Notes: a model not told the origin generated them from the sequence alone. A DNA stretch of 64,000 nt from an uncultured Ruminococcus sp. (GCA_900543105.1 UQQA01000001.1:22448-86447); one strand, 5' to 3'. Positions 14,313 to 22,060 are shown, numbered from the stretch's first letter. Made by a program: numbers and translations.

Positions 14313-15538
14313 ATACAACAAGCGAAATGCAGCTTATCTCCATAGACAAGCTGATCCCTTATGTCAATAACGCAAGAACTCACTCGCCGGAACAGCTTAA
14401 CAAGCTGCGCTCCTCGCTGCGTGAGTTCGGATTTGTAAATCCCGTTATTATAGACAGAGATTTCAATGTTATTGCAGGACACGGTAGAATAATGGCTGCA
14501 AAGGCAGAGGGCATTACTGATGTGCCCTGTGTGTTTGTTGATTATCTTACTCCTGCTCAGAAGAAAGCATACATAATTGCAGATAACCGTATGGCTCTTG
14601 ATGCAGGCTGGGACGAAGAAATGCTGAAAGTCGAAATTGAAGCTTTGCAGGCGGAAGATTTTGACCTCGCTTTGACGGGATTTGATGAAAAAGAGATCGC
14701 AGCCTTTTTCGATACGGACGATGATGCAAAAGAAGATGGTTTTGATGTTGATGCAGAACTGGAGAAACCTTGTATTACAAAACAGGGTGACCTGTGGCTG
14801 CTTGGCAGCCACAGACTTTTCTGCGGTGACAGCACCAAGCCTGAAACCTATGAAGTGCTTATGGACGGCAAAAAGGCAAATCTCACGGTAACCGACCCGC
14901 CCTACAATGTAAATTATGAGGGGAGCGCAGGAAAAATCAAGAATGATAATCTTGAAAACGAGAAGTTCTATCAGTTCTTGCTGGACGCTTTCACCTGCAT
15001 GGAAAAGACTATGGCTGATGATGCAAGCATCTATGTTTTTCACGCAGATACAGAGGGACTTAATTTCAGAAAGGCATTTGCTGATGCAGGTTTTTATCTC
15101 TCCGGAACGTGTATATGGAAGAAACAGTCACTTGTTCTCGGGCGTTCCCCGTATCAGTGGCAGCATGAGCCTTGCTTGTTCGGTTGGAAGAAGAATGGCA
15201 AGCATCAATGGTATTCCGACCGCAAGCAGACCACCATATGGGAGTTTGACAAGCCGAAGAAGAACGGTGACCACCCTACAATGAAGCCTGTTCCGCTTAT
15301 TGCTTATCCCATAAAGAATTCAAGCATGAGCAACTGCATAGTTCTTGACCCGTTCGGCGGCAGTGGCAGTACGCTTATTGCTTGTGAGCAGACAAACCGA
15401 ATTTGCTATACCATTGAACTTGACGAAAAGTTCTGCGATGTTATCGTGAAGCGGTATATTGAACAGGTCGGCTCGGCTGATAGTGTATCTGTGGTGCGTG
15501 ATGGTAAGACAACAGGTTATAATGAATTGGAGAAATGA
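14309..15538 (+). CDS. ParB-like domain DNA adenine/cytosine-N4 methyltransferase
   Basis: The protein has 409 residues. Residues about 8-100 form a ParB/Srx-like nuclease-type domain (IDKLIPYVNNARTH, VIAGHGRIMAAK). The C-terminal half is an amino-methyltransferase with TDPPYN (about 195-200) before DPFGGSGST (about 347-355), the motif order of the beta class. It should methylate phage DNA at A-N6 or C-N4 and could protect it from host restriction or mark packaging sites. It overlaps the previous gene by 4 nt. The target sequence cannot be predicted. Confidence 0.88.
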   Translation: MNTTSEMQLISIDKLIPYVNNARTHSPEQLNKLRSSLREFGFVNPVIIDRDFNVIAGHGRIMAAKAEGITDVPCVFVDYLTPAQKKAYIIADNRMALDAGWDEEMLKVEIEALQAEDFDLALTGFDEKEIAAFFDTDDDAKEDGFDVDAELEKPCITKQGDLWLLGSHRLFCGDSTKPETYEVLMDGKKANLTVTDPPYNVNYEGSAGKIKNDNLENEKFYQFLLDAFTCMEKTMADDASIYVFHADTEGLNFRKAFADAGFYLSGTCIWKKQSLVLGRSPYQWQHEPCLFGWKKNGKHQWYSDRKQTTIWEFDKPKKNGDHPTMKPVPLIAYPIKNSSMSNCIVLDPFGGSGSTLIACEQTNRICYTIELDEKFCDVIVKRYIEQVGSADSVSVVRDGKTTGYNELEK

Positions 15539-15543
15539 AAAAT

Positions 15544-15578
15544 CCCCACAGCGACTCTGCCGAGTACAAGCTGTGGGG
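15544..15578. terminator. Inverted repeat after the methyltransferase gene
   Basis: CCCCACAGC (15544-15552) and GCTGTGGGG (15570-15578) form a perfect 9-bp stem with a 17-nt loop. It lies between convergent genes. There is no long T run, so it may be a weak terminator. Confidence 0.4.
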
Positions 15579-15631
15579 TAATGGTGTGGCGTTGCCTTGT
15601 GTGTATTTTGTTTTATCAGGTATAAAATTGG

Positions 15632-15817
15632 TCACTTTTTGTCGGGAGTAGATTTTCCAAGTTCGATTTTGCCGTGCTTTTCCTCAAACTGCTCAATACA
15701 TTCACGGATAAGAACAATTATCTGACCGTTTGCTGAACGAGCTTCATAATCGGCAACGTAATGCAGTTTGTCCAGCATTTCATCATCAATTCGGATAGAT
15801 AAACTCTTTATAGCCAT
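15632..15817 (-). CDS. Ribbon-helix-helix (Arc/CopG-type) regulator
   Basis: The protein has 61 residues. The strand SLSIRIDDEMLDKLHYVA followed by two helices is the Arc-family ribbon-helix-helix pattern. The ATG at 15817 has AGGAGG 7 nt upstream. It is transcribed against the phage genes and away from the SLOG gene, with a palindrome at 15860-15887 in the shared upstream region. It probably represses its own or the divergent gene through that palindrome, which is inference. It is the only clear dedicated DNA-binding repressor candidate in the prophage. Confidence 0.75.
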   Translation of the reverse strand: MAIKSLSIRIDDEMLDKLHYVADYEARSANGQIIVLIRECIEQFEEKHGKIELGKSTPDKK

Positions 15818-15859
15818 ATAAATCCTCCTGTATATGTTCATAATGGCTTTATTTTAACA

Positions 15860-15887
15860 CCACTTTATGCTATAATGCATAGAGTGG
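15860..15887. promoter_or_regulatory. Palindromic operator over a -10 box
   Basis: CCACTTTATGC (15860-15870) and GCATAGAGTGG (15877-15887) form an 11-bp inverted repeat with one mismatch around TATAAT. With a weak TTTATT -35 it gives a plus-strand promoter for the gene at 15928. The divergent RHH protein is the likely ligand. Confidence 0.5.
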
Positions 15888-15927
15888 ACGCTATTTGTGT
15901 TCATAATATGTTTATTGTGAGGTTATT

Positions 15928-16260
15928 ATGAAAGTAGCTGTTATTGGTTCAAGAAGTCTTTACGTTTCTGATTTAGAAAAGTATCTTCCCACAAATACCA
16001 CGGAGATAGTTTCAGGAGGGGCAATAGGAGTAGATACCTCGGCAAGAGAATATTCCTTATCGCACGGTATAAAGCTAACAGAGTTTCTGCCCGAATACGA
16101 AAAATACGGAAGGTCCGCTCCGCTGAAACGGAATATTACAATTATTGAATATGCAGATATTGTTCTCGCTTTCTGGGACGGACAGTCCAGAGGGACAAAA
16201 TTCGTTATTGACAACTGCCATAGGCTTGGCGTGGAGGTAAAAGTCTACATTCCGACATAA
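15928..16260 (+). CDS. SLOG-family Rossmann protein (YspA/DUF2493-like)
   Basis: The protein has 110 residues. The N-terminus KVAVIGSRSL and the central VSGGAIGVDTSAREYS are the two nucleotide-binding loops of the SLOG superfamily (DprA, LOG and YspA relatives). PLKRNITIIEYAD and the late glycine match the same fold. SLOG proteins bind nucleotide-derived ligands or cleave them and are frequent in conflict and signalling contexts. The ribosome site is GAGG 6-9 nt before the ATG. It sits in the accessory block, so a defence or counter-defence role is possible but unproven. Confidence 0.75.
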   Translation: MKVAVIGSRSLYVSDLEKYLPTNTTEIVSGGAIGVDTSAREYSLSHGIKLTEFLPEYEKYGRSAPLKRNITIIEYADIVLAFWDGQSRGTKFVIDNCHRLGVEVKVYIPT

Positions 16261-16268
16261 TATTCAAG

Positions 16269-16305
16269 CCGTACATTGTGCATTACGCAGAATGTACGGT
16301 TTTCT
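16269..16305 (+). terminator. Terminator after the SLOG gene
   Basis: CCGTACATT (16269-16277) pairs with AATGTACGG (16291-16299) and is followed by TTTTCT. It isolates the SLOG gene from the next transcription unit. Confidence 0.6.
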
Positions 16306-16317
16306 GCTGATAATTGG

Positions 16318-16345
16318 TTGACTTATGTTCCTGTTTGAGTAATAT
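16318..16345 (+). promoter_or_regulatory. Promoter of the amidoligase-associated block
   Basis: TTGACT (16318-16323) and TAATAT (16340-16345) are 16 bp apart. The sequence TAATATGTGTA at the -10 is repeated at the promoter of the amidoligase gene (17369), suggesting common control. Confidence 0.5.
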
Positions 16346-16377
16346 GTGTAGTACAAAAACATAAGGAGGTACAGCGT

Positions 16378-17085
16378 ATGACTGTATATTACAACGCACA
16401 GGACAGAAAGCAGTTGGTAAAGGCGATCAGCAAGTTCACAGAAACAAAGGCGGTATATATGAAAACACCTACATACGCTTATCGCATTGGTGATTTCACA
16501 GTAACAAAAGATGGCAACCTTGAATTTGAGGACAGCGTTGACGCCGCAAGCCTTTTAGCATATCTTGCAGAACAGGGTTTCATCGCCGAAACAGATGATA
16601 CAAGTGCTGATACGCCACAGGAAACAACGAGCGAAGAAGTACCCGTCCATGTTGAAGAAGCTGCACACAGCGAAAATATTGGGCTTACAGTTGAAATTCC
16701 TCTTGAGGGTGTGGCGGTTGAAAACCTTACCAAGCTGATTGATGCCAAAAATACTCTTATCCGCAAAGCATTAGCTGTTGATGCGCTGCCTATCGAGGTC
16801 ACGGACAGCACAGTGAAATTCCCGTGGTTCTCTGATTGCAGCGCAGATGAAAGCAAGGCATATACACATTTCGTTTCTGCACTTTGCAACCTTGCCGCAA
16901 ATGCAAAGCGTGTGACTGCAAAGGAACGGAAAACCGATAATGACAAATACACATTCCGCTGCTTTCTTCTCCGACTTGGTTTTATCGGAATGGAATACAA
17001 GACCGAGCGAAAAATACTGCTGAGAAACCTTAACGGTTCATCGGCTTTCAGAAATGTAGGTGTTTCAAATGAGATTTCCGAGTAA
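16378..17085 (+). CDS. Accessory protein sharing its C-terminal domain with the amidoligase
   Basis: The protein has 235 residues and no recognised enzymatic domain. A Thr/Glu-rich linker (about 77-103) separates a short N-terminal part (MTVYYNAQDRKQLVKAI) from the rest. The last 45 residues (core FLLRLGFIGMEYKT, ending in SAFRN) align with the C-terminus of the amidoligase at 17416 (core WLLRLGFIGDEFKT, ending in TAFRN). Related proteins are sometimes labelled virulence-related without evidence. The shared module suggests docking or common substrate recognition. It has its own promoter and a strong AAGGAGGT site. Confidence 0.6.
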   Translation: MTVYYNAQDRKQLVKAISKFTETKAVYMKTPTYAYRIGDFTVTKDGNLEFEDSVDAASLLAYLAEQGFIAETDDTSADTPQETTSEEVPVHVEEAAHSENIGLTVEIPLEGVAVENLTKLIDAKNTLIRKALAVDALPIEVTDSTVKFPWFSDCSADESKAYTHFVSALCNLAANAKRVTAKERKTDNDKYTFRCFLLRLGFIGMEYKTERKILLRNLNGSSAFRNVGVSNEISE

Positions 17086-17293
17086 AGACGAACTGGAATA
17101 TTACCGCAGAAAATATCCTGTCGGCTGCCGTGTGGAGCTTGTTTCAATGGACGATCCCCAAGCACCGCCCATAGGCACACACGGAACGGTTCACGGCGTT
17201 GATGACGCAGGCAGCCTGCTTGTACGGTGGGACACGGGTTCGGGTCTGAATGTCATTCTCGGTGTTGATGTGGTACGGAAAATTCGTGGCTGA
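17069..17293 (+). CDS. DUF4314 protein
   Basis: The protein has 74 residues. It begins RFPSKDELEYYRRKYPVGCR and has an SH3-like beta pattern (GTHGTVHGVDDAGSLLVRWDTG), matching DUF4314. Such proteins accompany amidoligase genes in Firmicutes mobile elements. I chose the ATG at 17069 over the GTG at 17060, which is part of the AGGTG ribosome site. The gene overlaps the end of the previous one in another frame, so they are coupled. Confidence 0.75.
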   Translation: MRFPSKDELEYYRRKYPVGCRVELVSMDDPQAPPIGTHGTVHGVDDAGSLLVRWDTGSGLNVILGVDVVRKIRG

Positions 17294-17345
17294 TATACAC
17301 AATCATAGAATGTAACATTCGTTCAATATATAGTGTCTAATTAAC

Positions 17346-17374
17346 TTGATAAATACCAAATGTAGAGTTAATAT
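17346..17374 (+). promoter_or_regulatory. Promoter of the amidoligase gene
   Basis: TTGATA (17346-17351) and TAATAT (17369-17374) are 17 bp apart. The -10 region TAATATGTGTA matches that of the promoter at 16318-16345. Confidence 0.5.
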
Positions 17375-17415
17375 GTGTATACCGAAAGGAAAATACACAA
17401 ACGGAGGATACAAAA

Positions 17416-18363
17416 ATGAACGAGAAAACCACAAAGCAGATTGAGGAAATGATGAGCCAGACCATTGGGGTCGAGGTTGAAATGAACAATATTACAAGAG
17501 CAAGAGCAGCCGAGGTTGCCGCAGACTTTTTCGGAACAGGCAGACACGAATACACCGCCCGCCGCAACCGCTACGAAACCTTCTCCGCTTGGGACAGCCA
17601 AGGCAGAGAATGGAAATTCCAAAAGGACGTCAGCATTTCGGGACCCGACAGCGAAAAGTGCGAACTGGTAACCCCGATACTTACCTACAGCGACATGGAA
17701 ACCCTGCAGGAGCTTATCCGCAGGCTGAGGAGAGCAGGAGCGAAGAGCGACGCAACAAGGGGCTGCGGAGTACATATTCACATCGGAGCAAAGGGTCACA
17801 CACCACAGAGCCTTAGAAACCTTGCAAACATCATGGCAAGCCACGAAAGCCTTCTTGCAAGTGCCTTGAACCTTGACAGAAACCGCATGAGCCGCTACTG
17901 CCGCACGGTCAGCAAGGATTTCTTAACGGCTCTTAACCGCAAGAAACCCAAGACAATGGCAGAACTTGCAGACACTTGGTACGGCAGTCAAAATGCAGAT
18001 TATGGCAGGTCAGCACACTATAACGAGAGCCGCTACCACATGCTTAACCTACACGCAACATTCACCAAGGGAACGATTGAGTTCAGACTTTTTCAGTTTG
18101 ATGCACCTGCCGATGGAAAGCAGAACGGACTTCACGCAGGACAACTCAAAAGCTACATACAGCTTTGCTTGGCACTCAGCCAGCTTGCAAAGCAGGTCAA
18201 GACTGCAAGCGCAAATCCACAGCAGACCGAAAACCCCAAGTACGCAATGAGAACATGGCTTTTAAGACTTGGATTTATCGGTGACGAGTTCAAGACCGCA
18301 AGAGAACTTTACACCAAGTGCCTTGAGGGTGACACAGCTTTCCGCAACGGCAGACCCCAGTAA
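17416..18363 (+). CDS. Putative amidoligase (GS-like COOH-NH2 ligase)
   Basis: The protein has 315 residues and matches the phage and plasmid amidoligase family (Amidoligase_2), glutamine-synthetase-fold enzymes thought to join carboxyl and amine groups with ATP. VGVEVEMNNITR (about 18-29) is the metal-binding strand with its E-x-E. ELVTPILTYSD (about 77-87) and GCGVHIHIGAKG (about 117-128) are the other conserved acidic and HxH motifs, and EFRLFQFDA (about 220) is a late signature. The C-terminal 45 residues repeat the domain seen in the 235-residue neighbour. A gamma-glutamylcyclotransferase follows, a pairing known for this family. The substrate is unknown. Confidence 0.82.
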   Translation: MNEKTTKQIEEMMSQTIGVEVEMNNITRARAAEVAADFFGTGRHEYTARRNRYETFSAWDSQGREWKFQKDVSISGPDSEKCELVTPILTYSDMETLQELIRRLRRAGAKSDATRGCGVHIHIGAKGHTPQSLRNLANIMASHESLLASALNLDRNRMSRYCRTVSKDFLTALNRKKPKTMAELADTWYGSQNADYGRSAHYNESRYHMLNLHATFTKGTIEFRLFQFDAPADGKQNGLHAGQLKSYIQLCLALSQLAKQVKTASANPQQTENPKYAMRTWLLRLGFIGDEFKTARELYTKCLEGDTAFRNGRPQ

Positions 18364-18417
18364 GCAGGAATCAGCTTCCTACCTCCAATTCCCCACATCG
18401 GGGACTTTTGGTGGTAG

Positions 18418-18445
18418 AAAGGTGATCCCTACAAACCGCACCTTT
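18418..18445 (+). other. Stem-loop before the cyclotransferase gene
   Basis: AAAGGTG (18418-18424) pairs with CACCTTT (18439-18445). A smaller CCCC-GGGG hairpin lies just upstream (18391-18403). The pair may modulate expression between the amidoligase and cyclotransferase genes. No known RNA class was recognised. Confidence 0.3.
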
Positions 18446-18464
18446 CAGAAAGGACGGATCTGAA

Positions 18465-18926
18465 ATGAAAAGATACTATCTCGCTTATGGAAGTAATCTG
18501 AATGTATGGCAAATGGCACTGAGGTGTCCTACGGCAAAGGCAGTAGGCACGGCAGTTATCAAGGACTACGAACTGCTTTTCAAGGGCAGCAAGACAGGCT
18601 CATATCTTACCATAGAGCCGAAGCGTGGTGCGGAAGTTCCAGTTGCGGTATGGGAGATCAAACCAAATGATGAGTTCAGCCTTGATCGGTATGAGGGTTA
18701 TCCTACCTTCTACTACAAGGCCGAGTTAGAATTGCCGGTGGCTTTCACCAAGTATGGCAAAACAGAAGTCAGAAAGGCTTTTGTGTACATAATGCATGAG
18801 AACCGCCCCATAGGGTTGCCAAGTTGTAATTATGTGAGAACTTGTCTTGAGGGATATAGAAGTTTCGGATTTGATGAAAGGATATTGCTCAAAGCATTGG
18901 ACAACAGCAGGAGAAATCGGATATGA
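18465..18926 (+). CDS. Gamma-glutamylcyclotransferase-like (AIG2/GGCT fold)
   Basis: The protein has 153 residues. YYLAYGSNLN (4-13) is the signature substrate loop of the GGCT/AIG2 fold. The conserved acidic residue is in LDRYEGYPTFYYKAEL (about 73-88), where the Glu following RY is the expected general acid/base. The family cleaves gamma-glutamyl-amine bonds to release pyroglutamate. Next to an amidoligase it may edit or remove the modification that the ligase adds. The ATG at 18465 has AAAGGA upstream, and the stop overlaps the next gene. Confidence 0.85.
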   Translation: MKRYYLAYGSNLNVWQMALRCPTAKAVGTAVIKDYELLFKGSKTGSYLTIEPKRGAEVPVAVWEIKPNDEFSLDRYEGYPTFYYKAELELPVAFTKYGKTEVRKAFVYIMHENRPIGLPSCNYVRTCLEGYRSFGFDERILLKALDNSRRNRI

Positions 18927-19129
18927 AGAATAATAACACCACGGAACTTCGCACCTGTCCTCTTTGTGGGACACAGTATAGCGGCTATCCTGCTCTATCG
19001 AGACAGTACCCCAACACGCAGATATGCCCCGATTGTGGCACACGTGAGGCGTTAGAAAGCATTGGGGTTGAACCGAAAGAGCAGGAGAAAATACTGGAAA
19101 CCATACACAGCTGTACAAGGCAAAGATAA
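18923..19129 (+). CDS. Small zinc-ribbon-like protein
   Basis: The protein has 68 residues with two CxxC pairs, CPLC (about 12-15) and CPDC (about 36-39), separated by an aromatic-rich loop, which predicts a zinc ribbon. It overlaps the cyclotransferase stop (ATGA) and is probably co-translated. It ends just before the hairpin that precedes the large terminase gene. The function is unknown; it may be an adaptor in the amidoligase block. Confidence 0.65.
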   Translation: MKNNNTTELRTCPLCGTQYSGYPALSRQYPNTQICPDCGTREALESIGVEPKEQEKILETIHSCTRQR

Positions 19130-19144
19130 ACTTATCAATTTTTC

Positions 19145-19178
19145 AAGGACTCCGTGTGGGGTTCTTTTCTTATGGGGT
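19145..19178 (+). terminator. Hairpin with TTCTTTTCTTATGG tail before terL
   Basis: AAGGACTCC (19145-19153) pairs over 9 bp, with wobbles, with GGGGTTCTT (19158-19166) around a GTGT loop and runs into TTCTTATGGGG. The GGGG also forms the ribosome site of the terminase gene. Confidence 0.5.
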
Positions 19179-19184
19179 GATTAT

Positions 19185-20786
19185 CTGAGAAAGCTTACAA
19201 AGTACAAACCTACCAAGTTTAAGGCAAAGGACAGCCGCTATGATAAAAATGCCGCCGATTATGCGGTCATGTTCATAGAAAGCTTATGTCACACTAAAGG
19301 AACATGGGCAGGAAAGAGGTTCGAGCTTATCGACTGGCAGGAACAGATAATCCGTGACCTTTTCGGTACGCTTAAACCCAACGGCTACCGCCAGTTCAAC
19401 ACTGCATACATTGAAATACCAAAGAAAATGGGCAAATCGGAACTTGCGGCTGCGGTCGCACTTTTGCTTTGCTGCGGTGACGGAGAGGAAAGAGCCGAAG
19501 TGTATGGCTGTGCCGCAGACCGTCAGCAGGCGTCTATCGTATTTGAGGTCGCCGCTGATATGGTGCGTATGTGTCCTGCGTTGAACAAGCGTGTCAAGAT
19601 ACTTTCTGCCACCAAGCGCATAGTTTACACGCCTACAAACTCATTTTATCAAGTGCTTTCGGCAGAAGCATACAGTAAGCACGGTTTCAATATCCACGGT
19701 GTAGTTTTTGATGAGCTGCATACTCAGCCGAATCGAAAGCTGTTTGACGTTATGACAAAAGGCTCCGGTGATGCACGAATGCAGCCGCTATATTTTCTTA
19801 TAACAACAGCCGGAACGGATACAAAGTCTATATGCTATGAAACACACCAAAAAGCAAAGGATATTCTGGAGGGCAGAAAGATAGATCCAACTTTTTATCC
19901 TGTTATTTACGGTGCAGATGAGTCTGATGATTGGACAGACCCCAAGGTGTGGAAGAAAGCAAATCCCTCTCTTGGTATTACGGTTGACATTGATAAAGTT
20001 AAGGCAGCCTGTGAGTCGGCAAAACAGAATCCTTCTGAAGAAAACACATTCAGACAGCTAAGGCTCAATCAATGGGTCAAGCAGGCTGTGCGTTGGATGC
20101 CTATGGAAAAGTGGGATAAATGTGCATTTGCTGTTTTTGAGGACGACCTTGAAGGTCGTGTTTGCTATGGCGGTCTTGACCTGTCCTCCACTATTGATAT
20201 AACGGCTTTTGTGCTTGTTTTTCCACCAATTGACGAGGATGACCAATACATTATTCTTCCGTACTTTTGGATACCTGAGGACAATATGAGCATCCGTGTA
20301 AAGCGAGATCACGTTCCGTATGATGTATGGGAGCACCAAGGTTTTCTTCATACAACAGAGGGAAATGTTGTTCACTACGGATACATCGAGAAATTTATCG
20401 AGCAGCTCGGCGAGCGTTTCAATATACGAGAGATAGCTTTTGACCGCTGGGGTGCTGTGCAAATGGTTCAGAACCTTGAGGGTATGGGTTTCACGGTTGT
20501 TCCGTTCGGTCAAGGCTTTAAGGATATGTCACCGCCTACAAAAGAACTGATGAAGCTTGTGCTTGAACAGAAGATCGCACACGGAGGTCACCCCGTTCTG
20601 CGTTGGATGATGGATAATATCTTCATTCGCACCGACCCTGCTGGAAACATAAAGGCGGATAAGGAAAAGTCAACCGAAAAGATTGACGGTGCTATTGCAA
20701 CAATAATGGCACTTGACCGTGCAATTCGATGTGGGAATGATAATACTGTGAGTGTTTATGATGATCGAGGTTTGCTTTTTATATGA
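19185..20786 (+). CDS. terL: Terminase large subunit
   Basis: The protein has about 533 residues from the chosen start. The ATPase has IPKKMGKSE (about 78-86) as its Walker A-type loop and VVFDELHT (about 174-181) as Walker B with the catalytic Glu. The C-terminal RNase H-like nuclease has GGLDLSSTID (about 328) and DRWGA (about 418), with a final Asp in the KIDGAIA region. It cuts and pumps phage DNA into the prohead. No in-frame ATG lies near the expected start. CTG at 19185, 5 nt after GGGGTG, gives the family-like start RKLTKYKPTKF. Confidence 0.88.
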   Translation: MRKLTKYKPTKFKAKDSRYDKNAADYAVMFIESLCHTKGTWAGKRFELIDWQEQIIRDLFGTLKPNGYRQFNTAYIEIPKKMGKSELAAAVALLLCCGDGEERAEVYGCAADRQQASIVFEVAADMVRMCPALNKRVKILSATKRIVYTPTNSFYQVLSAEAYSKHGFNIHGVVFDELHTQPNRKLFDVMTKGSGDARMQPLYFLITTAGTDTKSICYETHQKAKDILEGRKIDPTFYPVIYGADESDDWTDPKVWKKANPSLGITVDIDKVKAACESAKQNPSEENTFRQLRLNQWVKQAVRWMPMEKWDKCAFAVFEDDLEGRVCYGGLDLSSTIDITAFVLVFPPIDEDDQYIILPYFWIPEDNMSIRVKRDHVPYDVWEHQGFLHTTEGNVVHYGYIEKFIEQLGERFNIREIAFDRWGAVQMVQNLEGMGFTVVPFGQGFKDMSPPTKELMKLVLEQKIAHGGHPVLRWMMDNIFIRTDPAGNIKADKEKSTEKIDGAIATIMALDRAIRCGNDNTVSVYDDRGLLFI

Positions 20787-20806
20787 TCTATGATTGCAGA
20801 ATAAAA

Positions 20807-20890
20807 TTCCCTTAAATGTGTTATAATATTAAGGAAATCTGCCCTTAATCTATTGACTATTCCCTTAAAATATGCTATTATTTAAGGGAA
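20807..20890 (+). promoter_or_regulatory. Twin operators and promoter of the fic gene
   Basis: Two inverted repeats have identical geometry: TTCCCTTAA-N13-TTAAGGAAA (20807-20837) and TTCCCTTAA-N13-TTAAGGGAA (20860-20890). Each encloses a -10-like box: TATAAT at 20822 and TATTAT at 20876-20881. The latter pairs with TTGACT at 20853-20858 over a 17-bp spacer. This indicates tight repression of fic, probably by its own C-terminal winged helix. Confidence 0.6.
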
Positions 20891-20907
20891 ATGGTGGAGG
20901 TGAGGTA

Positions 20908-21954
20908 ATGAGAACCTTTAATTATTCTGAGATCAGAAATCAAAAGTGGGATTCGGATATCCTTGGTTTGATAGCCGCAATATACAAAGAAGCCGGAAAA
21001 CAGGAAATGTATCTTAAACAGCGCCCCGAAGAATTGGAGAAGCTTGTCGAGATCGCAAAAATACAAAGTACAGAAGCATCAAATGCTATCGAGGGTATTG
21101 TAACAACAAGCACACGCATAAAACAGTTGGTGGAAGAAAAGACAGCACCTAAAAACCGTGATGAGCAGGAGATCGCAGGTTATCGTGATGTATTAAATAT
21201 TATTCATGAAAGTTTTGACGCTATCCCTATATCGCAGAACTATATTCTTCAGCTTCATAAGATTTTATACAGCCACATGAATAATCCGATGGCAGGCAGA
21301 ACAAAAAGTTCGCAGAATTATATTAGTGCCGCTTATCCTGACGGACATGAGGAAATACTATTTACTCCGCTTGCTCCGTATGAAACGCCCGAAGCATTGG
21401 ATAAAATCTGCGAAGAGTATAACCGTGTAATTGGAAATATGGAAGTCGAACCGTTAATTGCCATTCCTGTTTTTATTCATGATTTTCTTTGTATTCACCC
21501 TTTCAATGACGGCAACGGCAGAATGAGCCGACTGCTCACGACTTTATTGCTGTACAGAAACGGGTTCTATGTCGGTAAATATATTTCCTTGGAAGCAAAA
21601 ATTGCTAAAAACAAGGATCTGTATTACAGCGCACTCCGTCAAGCACAGGACGGCTGGCATGAGGGCAGAGAAGATGCAGTTCCGTTTATTAAGTATTTGC
21701 TCGGAACGATCCTTTCGGCATACAAGGACTTTGAGGATCGATTTGCTTTGGTAGAAATAAAATTACCTGCACTTGAAACAGTAAAACGTGCATCAATGAA
21801 TAAGCTGGGACGATTTACAAAGCAGGATATCCGTGAACTCTGTCCCTCGCTTAGTATAAGTTCCATTGAAGGTGCGCTGCGGAAGTTGGTAGCGTCAGGT
21901 GAATTAAAAAGAGAAGGTTCGGGAAAGAATATCTGCTATTACAGATTAAAGTGA
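20908..21954 (+). CDS. Fic-domain adenylyltransferase with C-terminal winged helix
   Basis: The protein has 348 residues. The catalytic Fic loop is HPFNDGNGRMSR (about 197-208). The N-terminal inhibitory helix STEASNAIEG (about 53-62) follows the S/T-x3-E-G pattern of class II Fic proteins, whose Glu blocks ATP. The last 60 residues (GRFTKQDIRELCPSLSISS onward) look like a winged helix. It would transfer AMP to a hydroxyl side chain of an unknown target. The ATG at 20908 follows GGAGG. It sits alone between terL and portal with operator repeats on both sides, so it is an inserted accessory cassette rather than a virion gene. Confidence 0.88.
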   Translation: MRTFNYSEIRNQKWDSDILGLIAAIYKEAGKQEMYLKQRPEELEKLVEIAKIQSTEASNAIEGIVTTSTRIKQLVEEKTAPKNRDEQEIAGYRDVLNIIHESFDAIPISQNYILQLHKILYSHMNNPMAGRTKSSQNYISAAYPDGHEEILFTPLAPYETPEALDKICEEYNRVIGNMEVEPLIAIPVFIHDFLCIHPFNDGNGRMSRLLTTLLLYRNGFYVGKYISLEAKIAKNKDLYYSALRQAQDGWHEGREDAVPFIKYLLGTILSAYKDFEDRFALVEIKLPALETVKRASMNKLGRFTKQDIRELCPSLSISSIEGALRKLVASGELKREGSGKNICYYRLK

Positions 21955-21974
21955 TTCCCACAATTATTTTGAAA

Positions 21975-22005
21975 TTCACTTAAAAATAAACAATTATTAA
22001 GGGAA
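21975..22005. promoter_or_regulatory. Third fic-type operator, downstream of fic
   Basis: TTCACTTAA (21975-21983) and TTAAGGGAA (21997-22005) are 13 bp apart. This is the same geometry as the two operators before fic, with one base changed. It lies before the portal gene. Confidence 0.5.
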
Positions 22006-22026
22006 TAAATATATGGATAAGGTCAA

Positions 22027-22060
22027 GCATCTGTCATTTGGCAGGTGCTTTTCTTATGCC
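22027..22060 (+). terminator. Hairpin with TTTTCTTATGCC tail before the portal gene
   Basis: GCATCTGTC (22027-22035) pairs over 9 bp, with wobbles, with GGCAGGTGC (22040-22048) around ATTT and is followed by TTTTCTTATGCC. The same tail follows the hairpin before the tape-measure gene. Confidence 0.55.

Noticed and set aside
16479..17180. 233-codon open frame opposite the accessory protein gene
   Set aside because: Serine-rich shadow frame with no ribosome site; the plus frame shares a conserved domain with the amidoligase.
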